Assembly (NCBI GenBank): GCA_947471745.1
Contig: CANJKZ010000078.1
Span: 4,654,501 to 4,718,500 of the forward strand
Length of the DNA: 64,000 nt
DNA from: Closterium sp. Naga37s-1
Taxonomy: Eukaryota > Streptophyta > Zygnematophyceae > Desmidiales > Closteriaceae
Reading direction: 5' to 3'
Shown here: positions 33,731 through 45,442 of the stretch, one piece after another
Position numbering within the stretch: the stretch's first letter is position 1
How the letters are laid out: every line of letters begins with the position of its first letter
Translations under genes and position numbers: made by a program
The notes under the pieces: generated by a model
The model's input: only the letters and a program-made list of their open reading frames with translations
Database searches by the model: none
Told to the model about the DNA's origin: nothing

Positions 33731-35722
33731 ATGGCACTGCGTCCTTCCACTGCGCCACAGCGTGTCCCTTTGCCGTCTCCTCCAGAGTCCTCTCTTCCTG
33801 CTCTTGCTGACCCGGCGTCTGACTCCCTTCGTGCTGCCAGTCCTACTGTCACGCGTTTCCTAGCCACTGTTGTCACTGACCCTTCCTTTGAGTCCACTGC
33901 TGCGTCTGCCTTAGTTACCGAGCTTGTCGACTTCGCTGCTCACTGTCGTCTAGACTACGCCGCTAGTCTTGTTGCTGAGTCTGCGTCTGCGTCTGTCTGT
34001 CCTCCGTCCGTCGGGGGTGAGTGTGCTCTTAGCACGGACGTCCTTGAGGACCGACAGGAGGAGTTCCAGTGTTTTGCTGCTGCTTTACCTCATCTCGTGT
34101 CCACGCTGCTTGCCCCTGAGGGAGACCCGGATGCACCAGACATCCCGACCCCGCGCTCTTACGCAGAGGCGATAGAGGGTCCTTACTCCTCTCAGTGGCA
34201 GGCAGCCATGGACGCAGAGATGGCTTCCTGGAAGTCCACAGGCACCTACGTCGACGAGGTTCCCCCACCTGGGGCGAACATCGTCAGTGGCATGTGGATT
34301 TTCAGGGTGAAGCGGCCGCCGGGTTCTCCGCCTGTCTTCAAGGCGCGTTACGTGGCTCGAGGCTTCAGTCAGCGGCAGCGAGTTGACTACTTTCAGACCT
34401 TCTCCCCGACCCCGAAGATGACCACTCTTCGGGTTCTGCTGCACGTTGCTGCTCAGCGTGACTACGAGCTTCACTCCCTTGACTTCAGCACTGCTTTCCT
34501 ACAGGGCAGTCTGCACGAGGAGATCTGGCTGCGCCGCCCACCTGGCTTCACTGGGTCGTTTCCTCCTGGTACCCAGTGGAGCCTCCGGCGGCCAGTCTAC
34601 GGTCTCCGCCAGGCGCCACGTGAGTGGCACGACACACTGAGGACTACGCTTGCAGCTCTTGGGTTTGCTCCTTCCACTGCTGACCCGTCGCTGTTTCTTT
34701 GCACCGACACTTTGCTGCCGCCGTTCTACATCCTCGTGTACGTCGACGACTTGGTGTTTGCTACAGCTGACACTGCTGGACTCGCCCACGTGAAGTCCGA
34801 GCTGCAGAAGAGACACACGTGCACAGACCTGGGTGAACTGCGCAGCTATCTTGGCTTGCAGATCACCCGGGACAGAGCACGGCGCACCATTACTCTGACT
34901 CAGTCACACATGGTGCAGCAGGTCCTTCAGCGCTTCGACTTCACGTACTCCTCGCCTCAGGCCACTCCTCTGTCTACTCGCCACTCGCTCTCAGCTCTGC
35001 CTTCGGATGAGTCCGTAGAGCCGAGTGGCCCGTACCCAGAGCTTGTTGGCTGCCTCATGTACCTGATGACCTGCACTCGACCTGACCTAGCATACCCTCT
35101 GAGCATCTTGGCACGCTATGTTGCTCCTGGGAGACACCGACCAGAGCACATGGTTGCAGCGAAGAGGGTGTTGCGCTACTCGTGCAGTACTTCGGGCTTG
35201 GGGCTAGTGCTTGGAGGGCGGAGTCCAGTGGTCCTCACTGGTCACGCAGACGCGTCTTGGGTTGACGACCTGGCTACTCAGCGTTCGTCACAGGGTTACA
35301 CCTTCAGCCTTGGTTCCGGCTCTGTTTCGTGGCGGTCTACTCGCTCGTCTTCTGTTCTCAGCTCCAGCTGTGAGGCTGAGATCTACGCAGGGGCCATGGC
35401 TGCACAGGAGTTACGCTGGCTCACCTACTTGCTGACTGACCTGGGAGAGCCGCCTCGTTCTCCTCCAGTTCTGTACGTAGACAACAAGGCTATGCTGGCC
35501 TTGTGTCGGGAGCACAGACTGGAGCACAGAACGAAGCACATTGCTCTTCGCTACTTCCTTGCTCGTGAGCCGCAGCAGCGTGGTCAGCTGCGCCTTGCTT
35601 ACGTGGCCTCTCAGGCCAACACTGCTGATATCTTTACCAAGGCACTTCAGCCTTGTGATCATCAGCGCTTCTGTACTATGCTAGGTCTTGTGCCTACTTG
35701 GCCTCACTTGCTTACCTCTTGA
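33731..35722 (+). CDS. RT and RNase H region of A6 (fossil)
   Basis: A long open stretch. RT landmarks are DAEMASWKSTGTYVDEVP, KARYVARGFSQRQ, SLDFSTAFLQGSLHEEIWL and YVDDLVFATAD. RNase H landmarks are TGHADASWVDD, SSCEAEIYAGAMAAQELRW and YVDNKAMLAL, ending ANTADIFTKALQPCDHQRF...LLTS. It is the best-preserved pol portion in the window. The true translation start of the polyprotein would lie at gag, so the first Met here is not meaningful. Confidence 0.88.
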   Translation: MALRPSTAPQRVPLPSPPESSLPALADPASDSLRAASPTVTRFLATVVTDPSFESTAASALVTELVDFAAHCRLDYAASLVAESASASVCPPSVGGECALSTDVLEDRQEEFQCFAAALPHLVSTLLAPEGDPDAPDIPTPRSYAEAIEGPYSSQWQAAMDAEMASWKSTGTYVDEVPPPGANIVSGMWIFRVKRPPGSPPVFKARYVARGFSQRQRVDYFQTFSPTPKMTTLRVLLHVAAQRDYELHSLDFSTAFLQGSLHEEIWLRRPPGFTGSFPPGTQWSLRRPVYGLRQAPREWHDTLRTTLAALGFAPSTADPSLFLCTDTLLPPFYILVYVDDLVFATADTAGLAHVKSELQKRHTCTDLGELRSYLGLQITRDRARRTITLTQSHMVQQVLQRFDFTYSSPQATPLSTRHSLSALPSDESVEPSGPYPELVGCLMYLMTCTRPDLAYPLSILARYVAPGRHRPEHMVAAKRVLRYSCSTSGLGLVLGGRSPVVLTGHADASWVDDLATQRSSQGYTFSLGSGSVSWRSTRSSSVLSSSCEAEIYAGAMAAQELRWLTYLLTDLGEPPRSPPVLYVDNKAMLALCREHRLEHRTKHIALRYFLAREPQQRGQLRLAYVASQANTADIFTKALQPCDHQRFCTMLGLVPTWPHLLTS

Positions 35723-35925
35723 CTTTCCTTGTACTGTGATCTATATATACCTGCACTTGCTTGTTTACCTTTATATATGAACTTGCATGTGAACTGGCCT
35801 TGTGGCCTTTGAACCGGTGCTCAGACTGTGTGGTGACGTTGTGATCCACCCTGAGCTTGCTTTGCTTTGCTTTGCTTGACTGGTCTTGTGACCCCTAGTT
35901 CTCCCCCACTTTGCCTATGGGGGTG

Positions 35926-36053
35926 TGTCAAATGTATATGCCTTAGCCTATATAGGCTGTAGTGGGGTAGTTCCTAGAGGGTACAACACTTTTGTGTTCT
36001 CTATTTGTACCCACCTCATTTCTAGTTCAATCATTCCTATTTAATTCTTCAAA
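35926..36053 (+). repeat. 3' LTR of A6
   Basis: 128 bp, preceded by CCTATGGGGGTG and followed by the duplicated target AGTGA. Confidence 0.9.
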
Positions 36054-36058
36054 AGTGA

Positions 36059-37480
36059 GTCAGCTGCCATGTCACCAGTGGGACAGTAGACAAGGTGCAT
36101 TCTCCCCTTATCGATCGCATCCTTAACGAAGAAGTAACGCAGTGGAATATGTTTCGTGCGATTGACAAAGCCGGGTTTGTTGGCGATGGTAATCGCACTC
36201 TGGTTGTCGCACTGCAACGTAAACTGATTCGGTGTGACGAACTTTGCTTCGTCGAGCAGTTCCTGTAAGTATAGTCCTTCTCGAGTTGCAGCACACGCGG
36301 CAATGAATTCTGCTTCGGCCGAGGAAAGTGACACGAGTTCCTGTTTCGATGAGTTCCATGAGATCGGGCCAATTGGCTCGAGACGAAAAATGTAGCCTGT
36401 TCGTGACCGACGATCTGACGTGTCACCAGCGTGGTCTGCGTCAACATATCCGCTGAGGTACATTTTGTCAGTTGGTTTTCCTGTGTTGAAAATCAGCCCG
36501 ACTATTGGTGTTGCGACAAAGTAGTGTAGAGCGTGCTGAAGATCGAGGTGATGTTCTTCATTTGGGCAGCGTAAAAATTGCGCGATATAGCTTGCGACGT
36601 AAGCAAGGTCGGGACGGCACGTGACTGCTGCGAAGAGAAGACACCCAAGTTGCTGCTGGTACAGTTGTAGACCGGTTGCCGAAAGTTTGGTGTTGTTTAG
36701 GATGCGCCCGGTGGGTATAGACCGATACGGTGTAGCGACGTAATCCGTAGAAATTTTAAAACGCTTAGCGAGTGACTCAGCATACTTCGATGCTGTGAGG
36801 TGAATGGCGGAGGAGGTTCGCGAAATGTTTAACCCAAGAAATTGGGTTACTTCGGTGGAGACGGTTAAATCGAGGGATTTCTTCAGATCTGCTTCGATGC
36901 GATCACCCAAGGAAACCGAAGAACTGACGTAGAGAATATCATCCACGTATGCCACGAGTAGCGCGTAGCTCCCCTTGTCGTCTAGTCGATACATTCCGGG
37001 ATCATGCGGCAGTTGTCGGAACCCAACCTCTGTAAGTTTCCTGTTCAAGTGCTGCTGCCACAGTCGCGGTGCTTGTTTGATGCCGTACAGTGACTTCTTG
37101 AGCTTGCAGACACTTGGCGGATTTGTCGGATAGGTATGTGGATATTCGACGTAGATTTCAGCATCGATATCAGCGTATAGAAATGCGTTGGAGACGTCAA
37201 TTTGTCGAAGTGGAAAATTCTTCGCAGCTGCTTCGCAGATGACGAGACGAACACTTGTGTGTCGGCTGACCGGGGCGAAAGTTAGCATGTAGTCTACCCC
37301 ATGAGTTTGGTCAAAACCACGAATAACCCACCTTGCCTTATGTTTTTCATAAGAGCCGTCAGCTTTCGTCTTCACCCTGAAGACCCATTTTCCGGTAAGA
37401 ATATTTTTATTTGCAGCTTTTTCGATGGGTATGAGATCCCAAGTTTCCTGTTTTTCCAGGGCAGCCAGTTCACGATCCAT
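36059..37480 (-). CDS. RT and RNase H region of B2 (fossil)
   Basis: Minus-strand RT and RNase H of the family B type. Landmarks are KARWVIRGFDQTHGVDY, LRQIDVSNAFLYADID, AYVDDILYVSS, HLDLQHALHYFVATP, DADHAGD and LSSAEAEFIAA. It is clearly diverged from family A and closer to typical plant Ty1/Copia pol. Limits are domain limits. Confidence 0.85.
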
Positions 37481-37699
37481 GGCTTCACGCCATTTTTCGC
37501 GATGTGGCCCTGAAAGGGCCTGTCGGGTAGTTTTCGATTCTGCGACTTCTGAAAAATTATGCTATACTGCTGCTGCGAGTCCCAGTATCTGAAGCCCAGT
37601 TTGATAATTAGGACTGTCGTCGGTTTGTCCTGCGAAATTGAGAGATTCACACTGTTCACCATTTGCCCCCCCAATTTCGTCACGATCGACGCGGATGCT

Positions 37700-38900
37700 G
37701 CTGTCAGTTACAGCTGGCATGGGACATCATTGATCGTCCACCAGGTAAGTATGATGAACTTCACGAACATCGTTCGGATGAGCGTCGACGAGAGGAATGA
37801 ATTCCAGAAATCCGGAAGACGTGGTTGGGATCGGTGGATCAGGAGCGGCGGCACGTGCACCGTCAATGTCAGGTTCTTCGCTGGCAGCGAGTTCGGCGTC
37901 AGCGCTGGCGAATGAACGAACACCGTGGAAAAGTGTAGCAGGGTCACGTTGCGTGGCGAGGTACTGTTCGAAGACAGGAAGGGTCAGATTTTCGTAGAAA
38001 ATACAGTCGCGGGCATGAATTAAAAGTCGACTGCGATAATCCTGAATACGCCAGGCAGAAAACTGCTTCTCAAGACTGAGATGAAGACCCCACTTAGCAC
38101 GTTGATCGAACATTCCGAGCGGAGCGGTGGGTGGACGATATTGCACAACACACCAAAAAACTCGAAGAAGTTTCGTAGTGCCCAAATTTCCTGTCCACAA
38201 CAAGTGAGGTGATGCGTTGTAGGGTAAAGCCGATGAAGACAGGAGGTTATGCAACAGTGTTGCGTGGTCCATTGCGAAGGGCCAGTAGAGTGGGCCGAGT
38301 TGGGACTGTGCGAGTAGTGCTCGCATCTTTTCTTGCAAAGTACGATTGAGGCGTTCAGCTACACCGCTCTGCTGGTGAGCGTGAGGAAGTGAGAACAGGC
38401 GCCGTATGCCTCTTTCTTGCAGGTACGCTGTAAACTCGAGGCTGCGATATTCCCCAGCTCCATCACACTGGAAGGTTTTGAGTTTTGTGTCGGATTCACG
38501 TTCTGCGAGAGGTAGCCATGTCCGAAACGCTGTGAAAGCAAGAAAACGGTTAGTCATGTTACCAGTCCAGACGTATCGAGTAGAAGCTTCAGTGAACGTG
38601 ATAACGTATTTCTCGTCGTTGAAACCCTCCGAAGGTAAGTTGAGAATATCGCTGTAAACTTTTTCCATCAACCGATAATCCTCAGCTCAAGGAAAATGAG
38701 TCGGGTACGGTTCGTGCGGCAGATTTGCCGCGGGGCAGATCAAGCAAGGTGACGGACGATTAACCGGTTTCATTTCGAGGCCGCCAGGTAAGAGAAGAGA
38801 ATTCTTGTCGAGAACAGCTGCTTTGATTGTGTTGTTGAGCGTAGATTGCGACGGATGACCAAGACGCTTATGCCAGGTGTCTGCATTTGCTTTCTGTCCT
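37700..38900 (-). CDS. GAG-pre-integrase and integrase region of B2 (fossil)
   Basis: GAG-pre-integrase HKRLGHPSQSTLNNTI with a downstream CLICP, then integrase landmarks FTEASTRYVWTG, FQCDGAGEYRS and LPHAHQQSGVAERLNRTLQEK. Limits are domain limits. Confidence 0.8.
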
Positions 38901-39411
38901 TGTGCGCGCAGATAATATTCGGCGTTAGCGAAGAAAGATAATAGCAACCGATGACCGTCACCGTGAACATGATCTGTGACAGGCGGGATAAACCTGGTAA
39001 GGTTAGGTGATGGAATTTTGATTTCAACATCGATGGATTCGCCAGGTGAAAGAACTAACTCCCCGCTCTCTTGATCTGATGCTGCAGGTTTAGGTTCAAC
39101 GCCGACAAGTCGTTCGGAGTCGAGAACTTCCATGTCAGCGACACGCTGCTCGGCTTCTGTGAGTATGTTCGTCGTATCTCCCCAACCACCAACGTGCGTA
39201 AGATAATGGGAGTTTTGGACGTCGTTCAAACCTTGATTGTCGAAGGTCAGCATGACAGCGGCAGCCGTGGTTGAAGATGTGGGTACGACTCCTTCACGAG
39301 GAATGGTATCATCTGTGTAATCGATGTCGTCACGATGTTCCCATGGGCCAAGAGAGAGAATATTCTCATAGTCGGCAGTGGTGCGTTCAGGTACGAAGTT
39401 GAGAACGAACA

Positions 39412-39541
39412 TGTGAGAATAATGAGTGGAATGAATGAACTAGAAATGAGATGGGTACAAGTAGGAAACACAAAAGTGTTGTACCCTCTAAGGACTACCC
39501 CACTACAGCCTAAATAGACTATAGCATATATAAGTTTGACA
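39412..39541 (-). repeat. 3' LTR of A7
   Basis: 130 bp, TGTCAAAC...TTCTCACA in minus-strand sense, adjoining the polypurine tract at 39542 onward. The neighbouring five bases (GAACA) are the presumed target; the other copy is lost. Confidence 0.8.
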
Positions 39542-39771
39542 CACCCCCATAGGCAAAGTGGGGGAGAACAAGGGGTCACAAGACCAGTCAAGAAAGCAAA
39601 GCAAGCTCAAGGTGGATCACAAAGTCACCACGCAGTCTGAGCACAAGCAAAAGGGGCCACAAGGCCAGTTCACATGCAGAGTTATATAAAGGAAAGCAAA
39701 CAATACAGTGAACACAACCTAGCAAGTGTAAGCATGCAGGTATAAGTATATAGAGTACAGTACAAGCACAG

Positions 39772-41400
39772 TCAAGAAGTCAGCAAGTGAGGCACAGTAG
39801 GTACAAGGCCTAACACAGTACAGAAACGCTGATGATCACAAGGCTGAAGTGCCTTGGTGAAAACATCAGCAGTGTTGGCCTGAGAGGCCACGTAAGCAAG
39901 ACGAAGCTGGCCACGCTGCTGCAACTCTCGAGCAAGGAAGTAGCGCAGAGCAATGTGCTTCGTTCTGTGCTCTAATCTGTGCTCCAGACACAAGGCCAGC
40001 ATGGCCTTGTTGTCGACGTACAGAACTGGAGGAGAACGAGGCGCCTCTCCCAAGTCGGTCAGCAGGTAGGTGAGCCAGCGTAGCTCCTGTGCAGCCATGG
40101 CCCCAGCGTAGATCTCAGCCTCACAACTCGAGCTGAGAACAGAAGAAGAGCGGGTAGACCGCCAAGAGACAGAACCGGAGCCAAGACTGAAGGTGTAACC
40201 CTGTGACGACCGCTGCGTAGCCAAGTCGTCAACCCAGGAGGCGTCAGCGTGACCAGTGAGGACAACTCGAGCCCGTCCTCCAAGCACGAGCCCCATGCCC
40301 GATGTACTGCACAAGTATCGCAACACCCTCTTCACAGCATCCCAGTGCACCTTACGGTGCCTACCGGGAGCCACGTAGCGAGCCAGAAGGCTGAGAGGTT
40401 ATGCGAGGTCAAGTCGTGTGCAAGTCATCAGGTACATGAGGCAGCCCACAAGCTCTGGATATGGGCCACTCGGCTCTACGGACTCGTCCGAAGGTGGAGC
40501 TGAGAGCGAGTGACCGGTAGGCAGAGGAGTGGACTGTGGCGAGGAGTACGTGAAGCCGAAGCGCTGAAGGACCTGCTGCACCATGTGTGACTGAGTCAAG
40601 GTAATGGTGCGCTGTGCTCTGTCCCGGGTGATCCGCAAGCCAAGATAGCTTGTCAGTTCACCCAGGTCCGTGCACGTGTGTCTCTTCTGCAGCTCGGACA
40701 TCACGTGGGCGAGTGCCTCAGTGTCAGCAGTAGCAAAGACGAGGTCGTCTACGTACACGAGAACGTAGAACGGCTGCAGAGTAGTGTCAGTGCGTAGAAA
40801 CAGAGAAGGGTCAGCAGTGGAAGGAGCAAAACCAAGAGAAGCAAGAGTCGTCCTGAGTGTGTCGTGCCACTCACGGGGTGCCTGGCGGAGACCGTAGACT
40901 GGCCGCCGGAGGCTCCACTGGGTACCAGCTGGAAACGACCCAGTGATGCCAGGTGGGCGGCGCAGCCAGATCTCCTCGTGCAGGCTGCCCTGCAGGAAGG
41001 CTGTGCTGAAGTCAAGCAAGTGGAGCTCGTAGTCACGCTGAGCAGCAACGTGCAGCAGTACCCGAAGAGTGGTCATCTTCCGGATAGAGGAGAGAAGGTC
41101 TGGAAGAAGTCAACTCCCTGTCGCTGTCTGAAGCCACGAGCAAAGTAACGCGCCTTGAAGACAGGCGGAGAACCCGGCGGCCGCTTCACCCTGAAGATCC
41201 ACATGCCACTGACGATGTTCGCCCCAGGCGGGGGAACCTCGTCGACGTAAGTGCCTGTGGACTTCCAGGAAGCCATCTCGGCGTCCATGGCTGCCTGCCA
41301 CTGAGAGGAGTAGGGACCCTCTATCGCCTCTGCGTAAGAGCGCGGGGTCGGGATGTCTGGTGCATCCGGGTCTCCCTCAGGGGCAAGCAGCATGGACACG
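39772..41400 (-). CDS. RT and RNase H region of A7 (fossil)
   Basis: Copia RT (DAEMASWKS, DFSTAFLQGSLHEEIWL, YVDDLVFATAD) and RNase H (TGHADASWVDD, YVDNKAMLAL, ANTADVFTKALQ). Limits are domain limits. Similar to A6 and A8 but a distinct subfamily. Confidence 0.85.
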
Positions 41401-41499
41401 AGATGAGGTACAGAAGCAGCAAAGCACTCAAACTCCTCATGTCTGTCCTCAAGAACGTCCGTGCCAAGAGCACACTCACCCCCGACGGACGGAGGACAG

Positions 41500-42650
41500 A
41501 TAGACACAGACGCAGACTCAGCAACAAGGCGAGTGGCGAAGTCTAGGCGACAGGTAGCAGCAAAGTCAACAAGCTCAGCAACGAGAGCAGACGCAGCAGT
41601 GGACTCAAACAAAGGGTCAGTGACAGCAGTGGCCAGAAAGCGCGTGACAACTGGACAAGCAGCACGGAGGGAGTCAGACGCAGGGTCCGGACCGGCAGGA
41701 AGAGAGGACGCAGGAGGAGAGGGCCGAGGGACACGCTGTGGAGCAGTGGAAGGACGCAGAGTCATAGAGTGAGTGCCAGGGACAGGAGGAGGACGCGGAC
41801 GCGAAACACGACCAGCGCGAACAGAACGGACAGGCGACGTAGAACGAGACATAGGCGACACAGGACGCGACTCAGGCTCACGACGCTCCGTAAGACCTCT
41901 AGTCGGTCCAGAGTAAGGAGAAGGACCAGGCAGCGGAGAGGCCGCCTCTAACTGCGACTGAGACGGGACAGGCAGTGGACTCAGGGAAGGAGGAGGAGGA
42001 GGACCAGGAGAAGGCTGGGAGCCAAGAACCTGCTGAAGAAGCAGAACGTAGTACGGCCGCGGCCGCACAGCGCCTCCAGAAACAGCAGAGACAGAACCGG
42101 TCCCCCCAGCCCTAGGGTCTCCAGTCCCAGCAGCACCTCCAGCCGCTCCTGCACCAGCAGCACCTCCAGCACCAGCAGCACCTCCAGCAGCACCAGCACC
42201 AGCAGCACCTCCAGCAGCACCAGCACCAGCAGCACCTCCAGAAGCTCCAGTAGCACCTCCAGCACCAGCAGCACCTCTAGCAGTACCTCCAGCACCAGCA
42301 GCACCTCCAGCACCAGCAGCACCTCCAGCAGCTCCAGCAGCACCTCCGGCACCAGCAGCACCTCCAGCAGCACCTCCAGCACCAGCAGCACCTCCAGCAG
42401 CACCTCCAGCACCAGCAGCACCTCCAGCAGGTCCTCCAGCTCCAGCAGCACCTCCAGAAGCCCCAGCAGCACCTCGACAGCGCCGAGAGCACCACTCACG
42501 AAGCTGCTGTGGAGAGAGAGGCTCCCGCCTCGGCGGGACACCGAGAGCACCTCCGGACGCAGCACGCGCAGGCTCAGCACCTCCAGACACAGCACCCGCA
42601 GGCTCAACACGCCCAGACTCAGCACCCCCAGGCTCAGCACCCCTAGCAGC
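41500..42650 (-). repeat. Gly/Ala linker of A7, tandem 9-18 bp repeats
   Basis: From about 42100 to 42470 it is an array of AGCACCTCCAGCACC-type units encoding GGAAGA repeats in the minus sense, flanked by Pro/Ser-rich sequence. It lies between integrase and RT, where A1, A4 and A6 carry different repeat units. Confidence 0.8.
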
Positions 42651-42719
42651 ACCTGAGTCGACAGCTACCTCGACCGGCTCGGCAGGGTCTACCTGGGACA
42701 CACCTGAGGGGGGCAGGAC

Positions 42720-45115
42720 CCTGGGGGGGGAGGGGGTCTACCGGGGGAGTACCTGGTGCGAGGAAGAGCGGCGGGGGGGGGGGAGAGGCAGTGCGGTAGG
42801 GAAAAAGACGGTAGTACGACACCGACTCGTCAAACGTGACATCCTGAGAGGACAGTACACGACGCGAGGTGGGGTGGTAGAACTGCCACCCGGGTGCGTC
42901 AGGAGGGAAGCCAAGGAAGACACAGGGAACGGCACGGGAGGACAGCTTGTCCGCTGTAGTATCGCGGACAAAAGCTCGAGATCCCCAGACACGGAACGCG
43001 GACGCATCGCCAACCTTCCCCGTCCACCGCAGAGTAGGTGTGGTCTCCGGCAAGGAGACACAAGGGTGAAGGTTGATCTGATGCGCAGCGTACTGAACCG
43101 CGAACGGCCACAGAAAATGGGGAGCAGCCGCATGGATCATGGACGTACGAGCGACATCCATGACCATGCCAATGCGGCGCTCAGCAATCCCATTTTGCTG
43201 TGGAGAGGCCGGAAGCGTGAACGTCTGGCGGATGCCCTCAGAACGACAGAAGGCTCTCAGGAGGTCGGAGGAAAACTCCCCACCTCTGTCTGAGTGCAGA
43301 CGCAGAACAGGAAGGTCTGAGCCGAAACTCTCACTGAGCTGGCGACGAGCACCGCGGATCCAGTCGATCAACACCTCAGTAACCTCACCCTTGCTGCGCA
43401 AGGGGAAGACCGTGGTGTAATGCGAGTAGTCGTCAACGACCAGTAGGAAGTAGCGCTCGTGACCCTGTCCACGGACGCGGGCTGGGCCCCACACGTCCAT
43501 ATGAAGAGTCTGCAGAGGGGCCTCAGTCGGAGGAAACGAGGAGGAGTGGGGAGCGGCGCGCTGCCGGCCCTCGACACAAGGAACACAGGTGGGGGCAGGC
43601 CCCGGAGGAAGGGAAGGGAGGGACCTGGGGAGTCCAGAGACAAGAGCACGGGAGGCCATACCTCGAAGACGAGGCAGGGAGGGGTGACCAAGGCGGTGGT
43701 GCCAAAGGAGAGTCTCGTGCGCCAGAGGACGACACGAGCAGGGGGCAGACGCAGGACTAGACCTGGACGCGGCAGCAAACACCTGACTAGATGCTGCTAC
43801 CTGACCAGACGCAGGGACCGGAGGAGGTGCAGTAGTCAGTGTGTACAGACTCGACCCTGGCCGACGGGTGAACGTGGCCAGGTGGCGGCCCGTCCGAGAG
43901 CAAGTGCAGTGGGTCACACGTTGACCTCCAGGGGTGAACTGGTCAACCCACGCGTCCTGGAGGTCAGCTCCACTCACCAAGTTCGTAGAGAACGAGGGGA
44001 GGTGGAGTCCCGACAGCAAGCCCGACGGGGCCGCAGGACACGGTAAAACTGTAGAGGAGTGTGCAAGGACTGGGCCCCCTGAGGGGTCAGCCAGGGAGAC
44101 CGCAACAGGCCGACTGAGCGGCGTGAGCGTGGTGCTGTCTCTAAAGAAAGAGCGCGAAGCACCAGAGTCAAGTGTGAAAGTGTGTAAGGACTCAGTAGGT
44201 GTTGTACCAGAGAGAGCAAACGCACCAGCACCTGGAGCAGCAGACACACCAGCACCTGGAGCAGCAGACGCACTAGCACCTAGAGCAGCAGCCGCATTGC
44301 CCGGGTCGGGCGGGACACTCAGGTAACAGTCACCCTCAGCACTATCAGCAAGAGCATACATGGCAGCAAGGATAGCATCAAAGTCTAGATCAAAGATAGG
44401 CACATTCTGCAGAAGCAGATCATGCCAACGAGGAAGCTCAACGGCGTCAGGAAACTGGGTACGCCAAGCGTCAGTCAAGCGACCGAAGCAGCGCTGCGTG
44501 GTGTGTGGAAGCCCACACACCTCTCCACTACGAGTGCCGGTGCGAAGAACGTAAGTGCAGGGACCTGCACCCCCAGACCTCCCACGCCCAGCGTACCACT
44601 CACGAAGCTGCTGAACCGACGGGGTCTCACGGGTGCGCTGCAGCTGCTGGCGCTGGCCGCCACCAAAGCCTCCACGCTGCGCGGCTGTACCTCGACCAGT
44701 ACCACCGCCGCCTCCACCTCCACCACCGCTGCCGCTGCCTCCACCACCTCCGCCGCTGCCTCCACCACCTCCGCCGCTGCCTCCACCACCTCCGCCACCG
44801 ACGCCACGACCTCCACCGCCGCCACTTAAGCCCCCACTCCCGGTACCACCCCCACCTCCACCGCCACCCGCTCCGCCTCCTCCACCGCCTCCGCCGCCGC
44901 CCCCGCCACCCCCTCCACCACCCTTGCTCCCCTTGCCCTTGCTGTTGCGGCGTCCCCACTAGGGGCAGACGCAGCTCCGACCTCCTCAGTGCCAACGAGG
45001 TCGACAGCAGCAGCAGAAGCAACAGAGGGGAGAAGGGGGACAGGGGAACACCCCTCAAAGAAGGGGGTGCGACGGTCGCCGCGAGAAGCACCAACAGCTA
45101 AGATACTCTTCTCAG
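42720..45115 (-). CDS. gag end, protease and integrase region of A7 (fossil)
   Basis: In minus order: poly-Gly gag end, Cys/His cluster (CGLPHTTQRCFGRLTDAW), protease TLDSGAS, GAG-pre-integrase (WHHRLGHPSLPRL), integrase (DVWGPARVRGQG, LHSDRGGEFSS, PQQNGIAERR). Limits are domain limits. Confidence 0.85.
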
Positions 45116-45120
45116 CTGCA

Positions 45121-45239
45121 TGTGAAGAATTAAACAGGAATGGATCAACTAGGAAAGTGTGAGATACAAATATAAAACCTGTACCCCTTAGTGTCTACCC
45201 CACTACAGCCTACATAGGCTAAGGCATATACATCTGACA
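45121..45239 (-). repeat. 3' LTR of A8
   Basis: 119 bp, identical to 51492-51610; TGTCAGATG...TTCTTCACA in minus-strand sense. Confidence 0.95.
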
Positions 45240-45442
45240 CACCCCCATAGGCAAAGTGGGGGCGAACTAGGGGTCACAAGACCAGTCAAGCAAAGCAAAG
45301 CAAAGCAAGCTCAGGGTGGATCACAACGTCACCACACAGTCTGAGCACCGGTTCAAAGGCCACAAGGCAAGTTCACATGCAAGTTCATATATAAAGGTAA
45401 ACAAGCAAGTGCAGGTATATATAGATCACAGTACAAGGAAAG

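Larger units (their letters stand above)
28686..36053 (+). mobile_element. Copia LTR retrotransposon A6, full length, few breaks
   Basis: Family A element of about 7.4 kb inserted in the RNase H region of B2. Exact 5-bp duplication AGTGA at 28681-28685 and 36054-36058. LTRs of 128 bp (28686-28813 and 35926-36053) differ at about three positions, so it is recent. The primer site TGGTATAGAGCGGG follows the 5' LTR. Then come a leader of GC-rich repeats (to 29847), gag from 29848, a zinc-knuckle-like Cys/His cluster near 30940, protease DSGAS near 31325, GAG-pre-integrase, integrase (about 31990-32700), Gly/Ala/Glu linker (about 32800-33720), RT (about 34190-34960) and RNase H (to 35722). It looks nearly whole, with about three breaks. 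Confidence 0.95.
28184..39411 (-). mobile_element. Copia LTR retrotransposon B2, broken, split by A6
   Basis: A family B element reading right to left. Parts: a segment before GAG-pre-integrase (39411-38900), GAG-pre-integrase (HKRLGHPSQ, about 38880-38700), integrase (about 38670-37700), RT with YVDD (about 37480-36500), RNase H (about 36450-36059, resuming at 28685-28590 beyond A6), polypurine tract GAAGGGGAG and the 3' LTR (28577-28184). A6 with its target duplication occupies 28686-36058. The 5' part is missing because A7 begins at 39412. It has roughly five breaks, fewer than B1. Confidence 0.85.
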